Of a DNA stretch of 64,000 bases, positions 27,179-37,385 are shown piece after piece. A program made the translations under genes and the position numbers. The notes under the pieces are model-generated. The model saw only the letters and a list, made by a program, of their open reading frames with translations, was not told the DNA's origin and did not search any database. The stretch's first letter is position 1. Every line of letters starts with the position of its first letter. Source of the stretch: JBPRGH01 sp051418055 (lineage in GTDB: Bacteria; Bacteroidota; Bacteroidia; Cytophagales; Cyclobacteriaceae); contig JBPRGH010000010.1 in the NCBI GenBank assembly GCA_051418055.1, forward strand, positions 186,001-250,000. Direction: 5' to 3'.

Positions 27179-28771
27179 ATGGCCGGAGGAAAAGAAACAC
27201 CACGTCAGAAGATGATCGGGATGATGTACCTGGTACTAACTGCATTGTTAGCACTACAGGTAAGTAGCGCCGTCTTGGAGAAATTCATCTTTATAAATGG
27301 TACTTTGGAAGAGCTCGTTAATGAGGAAAAGCAAAGAAACCAAAAAGCGGTTCAGAATATTCAGGCTACAGTTCAGGAAAAAGGAAGTAGGCCAGCCGAT
27401 GTTGCTGCCTTTAATAAGGCAAAACAGGTAAGGGAACTTTCAACTGAAATGGTCCAGAAAATGGATGAGCTTAAAGAGAAAATGGTTGAAGTTACAGGAG
27501 GTAGAGATCCTAAAACGGGAAAATTAGTGGGTTCTCAAGATTATGATAAAGTAGGTAACATGATGCTTACCAGTCCTGTGGGTAAAAATTTCGAAGATCA
27601 GTTGGACCAATATGTAAAACAACTGAATGAAATTGCAGGTACTAATTTTGAACAATTAACAAGAAGTGCAGATGATATTGAAATGTTTAGAGAGGATCCT
27701 AACCAAAAAGGTAAAGACTTTCTTACCCTAACCTTTCAAAATACTCCTACAGCGGCTGGGTTGACTTCTGTCACACAGCTTCAGGCTGAACTTCTTGAAT
27801 ATGAAAACGCTGCGCTTAATAAAATTTCTGAGCAGGTAGGGGCAAAAGACATTGATTTTGATGTTGTTGTTCCTATGGTAAGGCCTTCTGCACGCAGAGT
27901 TGCGGCAGGTGCTACTTATGAAGCCGATATGTTTATTACAGCATCAGCAACTGGTCTTTCTCCAAAATTTTATGTTGGAGATAAAGAAATCGAAAGCTTC
28001 GAAAATGAGCAAGGTATAAAAATGGGTAAAGTAAGCTTCCGTGCGGAAGGTGGCGGATACGGCCCGGATGATATAGCTACAAAAACATTTATGGCCAGGA
28101 TAGAATTAAATGATTCTATATACCAGTTGCCTATCGAATATGAAGTGGTAAGACCTGTTATTACTGTACGGTCTGCGGCTTTGCAGGCTTTATACCAAAA
28201 TTGTGGAAATCAATTAATGGTTGAAGTTCCTGCACTGGGTACTAATTATAATCCAAGCTTTTCATCTGCTGAAGCTAAAACATTAAAAGGTAATAAACCG
28301 GGTGAAGTTATCGTTGTACCACAGGGAAGATCAAAAGTCAATCTTACTGTTAGTAATGCTGGTTCAGTACTCGGAACGGAAATATTTGATGTTAAAAAGG
28401 TACCTGCACCAAGGATTGAGCTTCAGGATGCAAGAGGCCGTGCTGTAAACCTTGAGGAAGGTATACCAATTAACACGCTACAGCGTGCAATTAAATTAGA
28501 AGTTCTTCCAGATGAAAATTTTGCCAGAGAAGTACCAAAGGATGCGCAATACCGTATCGTAAGTGGTGAAGCAAGATTAGTTAGAGGTGGTGCGGTTTCT
28601 GCTCGCAAAAATCTTACCGGAGGAAACGTAAGTTTATCTGACTGGACAGGAAGATTGAGAAAAGGTGATCTTATTATGTTTAAGATTGAAAGAGTTGTAA
28701 GAAGAACCTTCACTGGAGATTCTGAAACAGTACGCCCGATGAATGATCTGGTACAAGTAAACGTAAATTAA
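27179..28771 (+). CDS. gldM: GldM/PorM, T9SS motor subunit
   Basis: A 530-residue protein with one N-terminal membrane helix (residues ~14-34, MMYLVLTALLALQVS) starting MAGGKETPRQKMIG, the family signature. The remainder is periplasmic: a coiled/helical region (~35-220) then beta domains (~225-530), matching the four-domain rod of GldM/PorM. It rotates with GldL and couples the inner-membrane motor to the GldK/GldN ring. It is ten bases upstream of gldN. Confidence 0.96.
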   Translation: MAGGKETPRQKMIGMMYLVLTALLALQVSSAVLEKFIFINGTLEELVNEEKQRNQKAVQNIQATVQEKGSRPADVAAFNKAKQVRELSTEMVQKMDELKEKMVEVTGGRDPKTGKLVGSQDYDKVGNMMLTSPVGKNFEDQLDQYVKQLNEIAGTNFEQLTRSADDIEMFREDPNQKGKDFLTLTFQNTPTAAGLTSVTQLQAELLEYENAALNKISEQVGAKDIDFDVVVPMVRPSARRVAAGATYEADMFITASATGLSPKFYVGDKEIESFENEQGIKMGKVSFRAEGGGYGPDDIATKTFMARIELNDSIYQLPIEYEVVRPVITVRSAALQALYQNCGNQLMVEVPALGTNYNPSFSSAEAKTLKGNKPGEVIVVPQGRSKVNLTVSNAGSVLGTEIFDVKKVPAPRIELQDARGRAVNLEEGIPINTLQRAIKLEVLPDENFAREVPKDAQYRIVSGEARLVRGGAVSARKNLTGGNVSLSDWTGRLRKGDLIMFKIERVVRRTFTGDSETVRPMNDLVQVNVN

Positions 28772-28780
28772 TTATTTGCT

Positions 28781-29680
28781 ATGAGGGGATTGAAAATTAT
28801 ATTCAGCTTGATTTTAATGCTAACAGGTTCTACAGTTTTTGCGCAGCAATCTGCAGTAGACCAATATAACGAGAATTCGATAAATCCTATTCCTCGTTAT
28901 GAGCAGCTATTCAAGCACCGTGTGTGGCTTAAGTTAGATTTGAAAGAGAAGCAAAATAAGGGGTTTTTCGCTCGTGGACAGGAGCTAACTGCTTTTATTA
29001 TTAATGCTGCTCGCGCGGGAAAATTACCGATTTATAAAAATGATTCTCTAACTACTGAAATGACAATTGATGAGTTTGAGAAAAATTTGACTGCGGAAGC
29101 GGCTCTAGAAAAACCTGAAGCATGGAATCCTGATATGGTTTATTATGCTGATGAAAAGGTGACTTATCAGGGTGAGGTATATGCTGCCACCTTTGATGAT
29201 ATAAGCACTAATCCTGCGGAAACTCCTGAAGATTGGCAGAAGCTTGCTGGTTATGGTGCGGCAATCACATATGAGCCAAGACAAATATCTACGATCAATA
29301 TCAAAGAAGATATGATCTTTGATAAAAGAAGATCCAGGCTTTATCATAAAATTCAATCATTAGAGCTGGTGATCCCTGGTTCTGAACACAGGGAAGGTAT
29401 ATCTTTAGGTATCGGCGTATTCTCTTATAAAGATCTGTATAATCTATTCAGAGAAGAGCCTGCCGAGGCTGTTTGGGTAAATCGATACAATCCTGCAGAG
29501 AATAAGAATTTTGCTGATGCATTTGAGCTTAGATTATTTAGAGCTTCTCTGTTCAAATTTGAAAACCCGGATGATGATAAGCTTGTGGATATGTATAAGT
29601 CAAATTTTGAAGCCGTAATGGCATCAGAGTGGTGGGAAATGCAGCTTATGGAAAAAGAGCATAATCTTTGGGAATATTAG
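28781..29680 (+). CDS. gldN: GldN/PorN, T9SS ring subunit with an inserted module
   Basis: A 299-residue periplasmic protein with a signal peptide (residues 1-21, ...TVFAQ). Family features include the IPRYEQLFKHRVWLKLDL stretch (~37-54), EDMIFDKRRSRLYHKIQSL (~180-198), EAVWVNRY and NLWEY at the C-terminus. It binds GldK to build the periplasmic ring of T9SS. Residues ~113-160 look foreign: W115, Y121-Y122, V127, Y129, G131, Y134 and W152 follow the spacing of a small chitin-binding (CBM5/12-like) module, inserted where other GldN proteins have a linker. The body of the protein is rather short once this insert is removed. Confidence 0.93.
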   Translation: MRGLKIIFSLILMLTGSTVFAQQSAVDQYNENSINPIPRYEQLFKHRVWLKLDLKEKQNKGFFARGQELTAFIINAARAGKLPIYKNDSLTTEMTIDEFEKNLTAEAALEKPEAWNPDMVYYADEKVTYQGEVYAATFDDISTNPAETPEDWQKLAGYGAAITYEPRQISTINIKEDMIFDKRRSRLYHKIQSLELVIPGSEHREGISLGIGVFSYKDLYNLFREEPAEAVWVNRYNPAENKNFADAFELRLFRASLFKFENPDDDKLVDMYKSNFEAVMASEWWEMQLMEKEHNLWEY

Positions 29681-29702
29681 AAATTATAATCCTATAAAAT
29701 AT

Positions 29703-29730
29703 AAAGCCACCTCTCAGGTGGCTTTTTTTA
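29703..29730. terminator. Rho-independent terminator between gldN and uvrC
   Basis: AAGCCACCT and AGGTGGCTT form a 9-bp stem with a three-base loop, followed by seven T. It lies 23 bases after gldN and overlaps the end of the convergent uvrC, so it probably serves both strands. Confidence 0.85.
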
Positions 29731-31527
29731 TTTCTCTGCTTTATAATGTTCTATTAGTTTAAGGGCTTTACTTTTTCCAACCACTGCTTCAAGCTCAGGA
29801 ACACTCGCATTTTTTATTTTCTTTACCGATTTAAAATGCTTTAAAAGTTGATCGGCTGTTGCCTTTCCAATTCCATTTATATCTTCCAATTCAGTAATAA
29901 ACTCGCTTTTTGATCTTTTTTGTCGGTGAAATGTAATTGCAAATCTATGTGCTTCATCCCTGATCCGTTGAATTAATTTAAGGGACTGGGACTTTTTATT
30001 GATATGCAGTGGAATACTATCTTCCGGATAATAGATCTCCTCAAGCCTTTTAGCAATACCTATGATCGGTATCCTGCCATACAACTGTAATTCTTTTAAT
30101 GCCTCACAGGCTGCACTTAACTGTCCTTTACCCCCATCTATTACGATAAGGCCGGGTAGTTCTTCATTTTCCTGGAGGACATGTTTATATCTTCTGTAAA
30201 CGATCTCGTGCATACTGGCAAAGTCATTCGGCCCTATAACAGTTTTTATATTATATTTCCTGTAATTCTTCTTTGAAGGTTTACCCTGAATAAAGTAGAC
30301 CATCGATGCAACAGGATTTGACCCCTGGAAATTAGAATTATCAAAACACTCTATTCTTTTCGGTATGTCATTTAAATTAAGGTCTTCCTTTAATTGAAAT
30401 AATGCTTCCTCTTCTTTTGAAATTCTTTGGTCAGAATAAGCCTTTTCTTTCTTATATAATAAAGCATTTCTTTTTGAGAGTTCAAGAAGCTTCTTTTTAT
30501 CTCCTATTTTAGGAATAGTATTAATAATTGCATCTGGTGATGAGGTAAGTTCAAGTTCTGTAAGAATTTCTGTGTTAGTACTGCGGTATTTAATTCGTAA
30601 GTCATACACCAAATATGTCAGGAGCTCATCATCAGGTTCATTAAGCTTTTTCCTTACTTCAAAATTCTTTGAAAATATTATTGACCCATTTTTAATCTGC
30701 ATATAATTTATATAGGCATTTGATTCATCACTGGTTAGGGTAAATACATCCAGATCAGTAACCTTTTGGCTTACTACCAGGGATCTCGTTCTGAATTTTT
30801 CAAGAAGCTCTGTTTTTTCTTTAAACTGTTGTGCCTCCTCAAAAGCCATTTCCTGAGCCGCCTCGTTCATTTTATTTTCAAAATATTGACGCACAATGGC
30901 TAAATTTCCTTTTAATACTTCACGGGCGCTATCAATATCCAGCTGATAATCCTCTTCGGTTTGATGATTTTCACAAGGACCCAGGCAATTACCTATATGA
31001 TATTCAAGGCACACTCTGAATTTACCACCATCAACATTTTTTTTAGACAGATTTAATTTACATGTACGGATAGTATATAATTTTCGTATTAATTCCAGTA
31101 CATTATTCATCGCCCCTACACTAGAGTAGGGGCCAAAATATTCACCTTTAGTAGGATCATATTTTCTTGTGGAAAGGATCCTGGGGAAACGTTCTTTGGT
31201 TACTATTATAAATGGAAAAGTTTTATCATCCTTTAGCAGGATATTATATTTTGGTTGGTTCTCTTTTATTAGATTATTCTCAAGAAGCAGGGCCTCAAAT
31301 TCTGATGGTGCTATAATACATTCTAAATATTTTATTTCGCTTACCAGTTTCTGGGTTTTTCTGTTGTTGCCTTTAGCTTTAGTAAAGTAGCTGCTGACCC
31401 GCTTACGTAGGTTTTTTGCCTTACCTACATATATAAGAGCCTTATCTTCACCAAAAAACTTATAAACTCCGGGCTCCTGAGGAAGACGGTTATATTCATC
31501 AGGTAAATATCTATGCGAAGTTATCAT
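29728..31527 (-). CDS. uvrC: UvrC, excinuclease ABC subunit C
   Basis: A 599-residue nuclease that makes both incisions in nucleotide excision repair. An N-terminal GIY-YIG domain is visible (GVYKFFG ... ALIYVGKAKNLRKRV, ~20-45), followed by the UvrB-binding UVR motif (~205-240), the RNase H-like endonuclease region with RIECFDNSNFQG and PGLIVIDGGKGQL, and C-terminal helix-hairpin-helix motifs (ELEDINGIGKATADQLLKHF ~550). Its ATG overlaps the PBP1A stop by four bases, so it is translated from the sprE-PBP1A-uvrC transcript. Confidence 0.96.
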   Translation of the reverse strand: MITSHRYLPDEYNRLPQEPGVYKFFGEDKALIYVGKAKNLRKRVSSYFTKAKGNNRKTQKLVSEIKYLECIIAPSEFEALLLENNLIKENQPKYNILLKDDKTFPFIIVTKERFPRILSTRKYDPTKGEYFGPYSSVGAMNNVLELIRKLYTIRTCKLNLSKKNVDGGKFRVCLEYHIGNCLGPCENHQTEEDYQLDIDSAREVLKGNLAIVRQYFENKMNEAAQEMAFEEAQQFKEKTELLEKFRTRSLVVSQKVTDLDVFTLTSDESNAYINYMQIKNGSIIFSKNFEVRKKLNEPDDELLTYLVYDLRIKYRSTNTEILTELELTSSPDAIINTIPKIGDKKKLLELSKRNALLYKKEKAYSDQRISKEEEALFQLKEDLNLNDIPKRIECFDNSNFQGSNPVASMVYFIQGKPSKKNYRKYNIKTVIGPNDFASMHEIVYRRYKHVLQENEELPGLIVIDGGKGQLSAACEALKELQLYGRIPIIGIAKRLEEIYYPEDSIPLHINKKSQSLKLIQRIRDEAHRFAITFHRQKRSKSEFITELEDINGIGKATADQLLKHFKSVKKIKNASVPELEAVVGKSKALKLIEHYKAEK

Positions 31528-33854
31528 TGGATATCATCAAGATCCCATGCGTCTTCAACGGGGGCTTGAATGCTATCCAAAGCAGTATCAGGAGTGCGAT
31601 ATTGCCCACAATCTAATTCAACATTAAGGCCACCAACAGGTTGAGGGAATGTAGTTTTATTATACTGTAGGTCTTCATCAGCATAAATTTTTTGCATGTA
31701 TTTATCCCAGATTGGTCGTGCGGTAGTTCCTCCCTGCCCCATTACCCAGCTTCTAAAATGGATAGATCGTTCATCACCTCCTACCCATGCCCCACTCACA
31801 AGATTAGGTGTAACACCCATATACCATCCATCTGAGGCATTATTGGTTGTGCCGGTTTTTCCACCTATCTCATTATCAAGCTTAACCTCCATACTTAATC
31901 CTCGTGAGGTACCGCCGTATTCTTCAATACCACCTTTTAGCATGTGTATCATCAGGTAAGCAGTCTCTTCACTTATTGCTTGCCGTGTTTCAGGAACAAA
32001 GTTAGCTATTACATTACCATTCTTGTCTTCAATTTTTGAAATGTAATAGGGCCGTGTATAGATACCTCTGTTAGCAAATGTGCTGTAGGCTCCAACCATT
32101 TCGTAAACAGAAACATCATTTACTCCTAAACTTAATGAAGGGACCGGGTCCAGCGGGCTATCAATACCCACTCGATGAGCAAAATCAACTACATTCTGTG
32201 GTCCGATTTCCTTCATAAGGTAGGCTGTAATAGTATTTATCGACCTTGCCATTCCCTGGCGAATGGTCATTTTTTCACCACTACCATAAGTTCCATCAGC
32301 ATTTGGTGGAGACCATGTGCTGCCATCGGGTAATTTCCAGGATATTGCATAATCCCTCACCTCATAACATGGTGGATACCCATTTTCTATTGCTGCTCCG
32401 TAAACAAAAGGCTTGAATGTAGAGCCAGGCTGCCTTTTGCCCTGCCGCACATGATCATATTTAAAATATTTATAATTTATACCACCAACCCACGCTTTAA
32501 TATGTCCGGTTCGCGGATCCATAGACATAAATCCGGTATTCAGAAAATGTTTATAGTAGCGAATTGAATCAAGAGAACTTAAGGTAGTATCTATTTCTCC
32601 TTCATAGGAGAAGACCGTCATAGGCTTTGGTGTTTTGGCAGCTTTATAAATAGCCGCACTATCAGCACCATGTTCCTCCCTTAGCATTTTATAATAATCA
32701 GTTCTTTTAAACCTTTTCCATAAAAAGTTTTTAATGGTCTTACCATCTTCATCTCGCCATGGATCCTTCCCTTCCCAATGTTCATGGAATCTATCTTGTA
32801 GCTCAGCCATATGCTCGTTCACAGCTTCTTCAGCATGGCGCTGCATTCGGCTATCTATTGTTGTATGTATTTTAAGGCCTGCCTCCCAAAGGTCGTAACC
32901 ATTTTCCTTGCACCACCTCATCAGGTCATCAAGTATTACAGATCTAAAATAAGTAGCTAATCCCTGGTTTTGATTTTGAACACTGTAAGAAAGCTCAATT
33001 GGCAGTGATCTGATAGAATCGAGCTCTTCCTGTGTTTTTATTTTGTACTTATGGCGATAAACTTTTGTAAGGACTTCATTACGTTTTGAAATAGAGTTAT
33101 CGTAATTCAAAAATGGATTATAATAGGTAACTGCCTGAAGCATTCCTACAAGTACAGCTGATTCCTGGATATTCAAGCTATCGGGAGATTTATTGAAATA
33201 GGTTTCGGCTGCTACTTTTATTCCATAGGCATTGCTACTAAACTCTGAAGTATTGAGATACATGGCAATGATTTCTTCCTTGGTGAAATTCCTTTCAAGG
33301 TGTACAGAAATAAGCCATTCTTTTACTTTTTCAATCAGCCTTTTTGCACGATGATCAAGCTTTGCGATAGGGCCCTGCGTATCTTCGTATTTTGCATTTT
33401 GGGTATATAAATTCTTTGCAAGTTGCTGAGTTATCGTACTACCGCCACCCTCAAGCTCTCCTGTAAACAGATAACGGACTAATCCTTTAGTTACTCTTAA
33501 ATAAGCAATTAGATCAAGACCGCTATGCTCATAGAACCTGTGGTCCTCAGACAATAAAAGGGTGTTAACCAGATCGGGGGACAGATCTGCAAAATCAATG
33601 CGGCTTCTGTTGTAGCGAAAATATCGGCCTAAAGACACTCCATCCGCGGAAAATAATTCTGAAGAAAGATCATTTTCAGGATTTTCTACAGCTTTTAAGC
33701 TTGGCATCCCTCCAAATAATCCAAATGCATTATTCTGAACACCTAAAACAAATAATGGTACTCCGAGGAAAAAAGCAATAAAACCTATCCAGACTACCTT
33801 AATCAGGATGTTATATACCCTATTCTCTTTATTAAAAACCTGCTTCGCTGTCAT
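31524..33854 (-). CDS. Class A penicillin-binding protein (PBP1A-like)
   Basis: A 776-residue bifunctional peptidoglycan synthase. One N-terminal membrane helix (~18-40). The GT51 glycosyltransferase has its catalytic glutamate in SEDHRFYEH (Glu103) and GGSTITQQLAKN (~136-147). The transpeptidase has STFK (~482, active-site Ser), SINT (~538) and KTGTTNN (~665). All catalytic motifs are intact. It lies six bases downstream of sprE and overlaps uvrC by four bases. Confidence 0.95.
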   Translation of the reverse strand: MTAKQVFNKENRVYNILIKVVWIGFIAFFLGVPLFVLGVQNNAFGLFGGMPSLKAVENPENDLSSELFSADGVSLGRYFRYNRSRIDFADLSPDLVNTLLLSEDHRFYEHSGLDLIAYLRVTKGLVRYLFTGELEGGGSTITQQLAKNLYTQNAKYEDTQGPIAKLDHRAKRLIEKVKEWLISVHLERNFTKEEIIAMYLNTSEFSSNAYGIKVAAETYFNKSPDSLNIQESAVLVGMLQAVTYYNPFLNYDNSISKRNEVLTKVYRHKYKIKTQEELDSIRSLPIELSYSVQNQNQGLATYFRSVILDDLMRWCKENGYDLWEAGLKIHTTIDSRMQRHAEEAVNEHMAELQDRFHEHWEGKDPWRDEDGKTIKNFLWKRFKRTDYYKMLREEHGADSAAIYKAAKTPKPMTVFSYEGEIDTTLSSLDSIRYYKHFLNTGFMSMDPRTGHIKAWVGGINYKYFKYDHVRQGKRQPGSTFKPFVYGAAIENGYPPCYEVRDYAISWKLPDGSTWSPPNADGTYGSGEKMTIRQGMARSINTITAYLMKEIGPQNVVDFAHRVGIDSPLDPVPSLSLGVNDVSVYEMVGAYSTFANRGIYTRPYYISKIEDKNGNVIANFVPETRQAISEETAYLMIHMLKGGIEEYGGTSRGLSMEVKLDNEIGGKTGTTNNASDGWYMGVTPNLVSGAWVGGDERSIHFRSWVMGQGGTTARPIWDKYMQKIYADEDLQYNKTTFPQPVGGLNVELDCGQYRTPDTALDSIQAPVEDAWDLDDIQ

Positions 33855-33860
33855 TAATTA

Positions 33861-36425
33861 TTAATAAAATTTTTCAAAAAATGCTATATATTCATTCAGC
33901 GCTTTATACTGATAAAATATGTTAAAATTATCTTTAGAGATTACAAATTTAACTAAATTAAAGTTTGGCATTTCCCTGTTTAATTCATCAGAATTGAAGA
34001 AATCATCAAAATATTCCATGGCAAATGTATTATTTGTAAATTCTGTAACAAGGATCATGGAATATTCTTCACTCAGGATTAAATTACTTGTTTTTAAATC
34101 TACATTTTTATATTGACTATTAAAACCTTCAATAGCCTCTGAAAATGCCTCCATATTTTTATCAGATGGATAAATAAGCACAAAATAATGCTGCTGTTCA
34201 AAATAAGGGATGTATGCGATTCCCTTTTCTACCTTTTTACGATCTTCCATCTCTTTAGAAACTTCTAAAAGCTGGCGTGCATACGGGTTTAGCTCACTAT
34301 CAGGATATTTCTTGATAAATTCAGAGAGCGAAAACTGATAACGGCTGATGTTTTCCAGCTTACCTATTATAAGGATACGGAGTAGCTCAAGATGACTTGT
34401 AAAATAAGTTTCTTCAGTCTCACGGATTGTTTCATTAATTAACTGTAGCGCCGGAATATAGCCGCCGGTGTCATACATCTGATAAGCAGTTTTGTAATAA
34501 ATTTTCTGTTCCTCTGCTACAGCATTCGATTCTTCAGTATAATTTGGATTCTCAGCAAGCTTTGCAAACTTAGAATTTGGGTGTTTCTCCAATAGACGGT
34601 TTTTATATGTTACATAAGCTGAGCTGTCAATTGATTTATAGATCAGGAAAAGTTGATAAAGTACCTCTGCTTCGTGTTCTGTTTCCGGAAATCTTCCCAG
34701 TAAGCTCTCAAATTCACTAAGGGCATTTTCTTTTTCATTTAAGCTTAGGTTGTAAATATTTCCCAGATGATAATAAGCTTCCTCTATTTCTTTATACGCC
34801 TGTTCTTTACTTTCGGCAGTGAGCGGAAGCTGTGCAAAGAGCAAATTAATTTCCTGTTCAATATTAAATTTTTCTGCAGGAGCTTCACCAGCTTCTCCTT
34901 CTGCTAGATTTGTACTTGTTTCTTCTGCCTGCGATTCGCGTTGCTGTTCAATTTTATCACTAATTCTCCAATAATCAGCTAAAGGCCTGTCTCCCCAGGT
35001 CCTTATGAAATCATTTTGGCCAATGGCTTTCGCAGAAGCATTGTTAAAATACCAGGAAGAGGAAACAGAAGCGTTTGCGTCCATATAGAATGAATTGTTA
35101 TTCAGGCTGGCAGTTTGTCTTCTGGATTTTTTACGGGCCGCCTTTTCTTCTTCAAGTGCTAGTTGTTCGGCTTTAAGCTGAGCTTCAAATAATGTTCGTA
35201 TGGCAAGCGAGTCCATACTGGCAATCGCTAAAAGGCTATCATTTCGTTGTAGAACATTTAAATATTTTACAAAATCATCTAGGACTTCATGCCGCTTTTC
35301 TATCAATGTGAAATTAATCTCCTCATCTCTAGGGATTATAGACAAGGTACTATCATAATAAGCCTGGGCCTTTTTATAGTTATTAAGGCTGTCATAATAT
35401 ATGGTTGCCATATGGTAAAAGGAGAGCCCTTTTTGTCTTGGGCTACTGCTTTTATTTGAAGCAACCTGAAAGTGATCCAGTGCCGTTTCAAGGTTGCCTT
35501 GTTTTGCTTCAAATTTTGCCCATTCATAATAGATCTTATCCTGAAACTCATTGTTCTTTTTATCCTCGAGTAGTTTCTCAAAAACCTTTCGGGCCGATTT
35601 AAGATCACCACTACCCTTAAGTTGGGTCACCTGTGCCAGGTTAAGACGAGCATGAAAATCCAATTCATATTCAGGATTGCTGGCAATTGATCGTTTATAA
35701 TAGTTATAAGCCTCGGAATCAAAACCCAGGTCCTGATAGATTTGCCCTGTAATATATAAGATCCTGGCTTTATCATCTTTTTTCTTTAAAAGAGGTGCCG
35801 CTTTTACCAGGTTACTTACCATCTGGTCCAGATCACCCTGTACCTGATAAAGATAAGCTTTAGTGATATATAGGTGCTTTCGGTTTTTTTTATTTAATTT
35901 TTCCTTATCAAGATAATCAGCGACAGATTTTGCATTTGGCAGCTCACCATAATCAACAAAAGTACGAATGAGCCGGATTAATGCTTCGTGTCTTGCATTT
36001 TTATCCTCGCTTTCCTTATTGACATACTTATAGGTTTTAATTGCATTCTCAAAATCAAGATCATAAAACCTGGCCCTGCCTACTAATATATAGCTGTCAT
36101 CTACCCATTTGCTGTTCTTATGCCTTTCAATAGCAATTGAGGCCATTTTTATTGCTTCCTCAACATTATCCTTATAACTTGCAGCTAATGCAGAGTCTAC
36201 AGTAGGGTAAATTCTTAAAATGCGGCCATAGTTATCCTCGTGACTTTCCTCTACTTTTTGCTCAATTTCATTTATTTGCTCTTTGGCATAGAAATAAGCA
36301 TTGTAGCGTGCAGTTGTGTTATGATAAGTTTTGCTTAAAATATTCTTGCGTTCGGCAGAGCAGCCGGAAAGTAATATTAAAGCGGCCGAAATAAAAAAAA
36401 TGTATGTTCGTTTTGTAATCACCAC
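33861..36425 (-). CDS. sprE: SprE/PorW-like T9SS lipoprotein with TPR repeats
   Basis: An 854-residue lipoprotein (lipobox ILLSGC, Cys22). The N-terminal SKTYHNTTARYNAYFYA motif (~31-47) is the best marker of SprE/PorW. Most of the chain is tetratricopeptide-like helical pairs (~60-380 and ~540-740). In other Bacteroidota this protein is needed for type IX secretion and gliding and links the periplasmic ring to the translocon. It starts with GTG; no ATG occurs near. It heads an operon with PBP1A and uvrC, away from the gldKLMN cluster. Confidence 0.87.
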   Translation of the reverse strand: MVITKRTYIFFISAALILLSGCSAERKNILSKTYHNTTARYNAYFYAKEQINEIEQKVEESHEDNYGRILRIYPTVDSALAASYKDNVEEAIKMASIAIERHKNSKWVDDSYILVGRARFYDLDFENAIKTYKYVNKESEDKNARHEALIRLIRTFVDYGELPNAKSVADYLDKEKLNKKNRKHLYITKAYLYQVQGDLDQMVSNLVKAAPLLKKKDDKARILYITGQIYQDLGFDSEAYNYYKRSIASNPEYELDFHARLNLAQVTQLKGSGDLKSARKVFEKLLEDKKNNEFQDKIYYEWAKFEAKQGNLETALDHFQVASNKSSSPRQKGLSFYHMATIYYDSLNNYKKAQAYYDSTLSIIPRDEEINFTLIEKRHEVLDDFVKYLNVLQRNDSLLAIASMDSLAIRTLFEAQLKAEQLALEEEKAARKKSRRQTASLNNNSFYMDANASVSSSWYFNNASAKAIGQNDFIRTWGDRPLADYWRISDKIEQQRESQAEETSTNLAEGEAGEAPAEKFNIEQEINLLFAQLPLTAESKEQAYKEIEEAYYHLGNIYNLSLNEKENALSEFESLLGRFPETEHEAEVLYQLFLIYKSIDSSAYVTYKNRLLEKHPNSKFAKLAENPNYTEESNAVAEEQKIYYKTAYQMYDTGGYIPALQLINETIRETEETYFTSHLELLRILIIGKLENISRYQFSLSEFIKKYPDSELNPYARQLLEVSKEMEDRKKVEKGIAYIPYFEQQHYFVLIYPSDKNMEAFSEAIEGFNSQYKNVDLKTSNLILSEEYSMILVTEFTNNTFAMEYFDDFFNSDELNREMPNFNLVKFVISKDNFNIFYQYKALNEYIAFFEKFY

Positions 36426-36511
36426 AAATCCTAACGTAAAAGAGAACTATATTAATATATTTAAAGTTGCATAATATCTATTTTTGTAGATAATATTAAA
36501 ATCAGAGGAAA

Positions 36512-37375
36512 GTGCGAAAAACATTATCGAGTTGGCTGGTTAACAGATACCTCTTAATCATAAGAAATGAGGAAAATTTTGCTGAAAAATCTACTATTAG
36601 TTTTACATATGCAAAATTAATATTATTACTGGTAACACTATTCATTGTGATGATAGTTATTAGCCTTTTATTGGTTAAAACTTTATTGGCACAATGGTTT
36701 GATCCGCGTCATGCGCAAATGGAAGCAAACAAACAGCTTTATGAATTATCATTAAAAGTTGATTCTTTAGCAACCGAAGTAGATCTGAAAGACCAGTTCA
36801 TCGCAAGTTTTCAGCGTGTATTAAGTGGTGATACTGCTGCTTTATATGAGGATTATTCTTCTATTAAGGAAGAAGACATTCAGCAAATTAAAGAAAATGC
36901 TGGTGCTACTGTGCTCGCTCCCGTTGATTCTCAATTCAGACAGGAATTTGAGCAAAGCGACCTGTCGGTTTTAACTTTCAGCACAGCTAACAGTGGTAAC
37001 CTGGAGGAGATGTTCTTCTTTTCTCCGATAAGCGGATTTGTTTCTGCTCCATATAATGTAAGAGAAGGACATTTTGGTGTTGATATTGTTGCTAAGAAAA
37101 ACGAGCCTGTAAAGGCAGTTGCTGACGGAACAGTTATTATGGCCTCCTGGACGCAGGATTCCGGTTATGTTATAGCCATTCAGCATAGAGGCAATATTAT
37201 TTCCGTATATAAACATAACGCAGAGTTATTAAAAAAAGTGGGTAACTTTGTAAATGCGGGTGAGATCATATCTATTATAGGTAATAGCGGTGAATTGACT
37301 GATGGCCCGCACCTGCATTTTGAATTATGGTACAATGGTAATTCCGCAAATCCCGAAGATTTTGTGACATTTTAA
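36512..37375 (+). CDS. Membrane-anchored M23 (LytM) peptidase
   Basis: A 287-residue protein with one membrane helix (~33-56), a short helical stalk (~65-125), and a C-terminal M23 domain whose zinc ligands sit in HFGVDI (~186-191) and HLHFELW (~269-275). M23 enzymes cut peptidoglycan cross-bridges. Start is GTG 36512, preceded by AGAGGAAA; the N-terminus RKTLSSWLVNRYLLIIRNEENFAEK agrees with the family. It stands ten bases before the bactofilin gene, an arrangement known from other bacteria where the pair shapes the cell wall. Confidence 0.88.
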   Translation: MRKTLSSWLVNRYLLIIRNEENFAEKSTISFTYAKLILLLVTLFIVMIVISLLLVKTLLAQWFDPRHAQMEANKQLYELSLKVDSLATEVDLKDQFIASFQRVLSGDTAALYEDYSSIKEEDIQQIKENAGATVLAPVDSQFRQEFEQSDLSVLTFSTANSGNLEEMFFFSPISGFVSAPYNVREGHFGVDIVAKKNEPVKAVADGTVIMASWTQDSGYVIAIQHRGNIISVYKHNAELLKKVGNFVNAGEIISIIGNSGELTDGPHLHFELWYNGNSANPEDFVTF

Positions 37376-37385
37376 AGTTAAAAAC

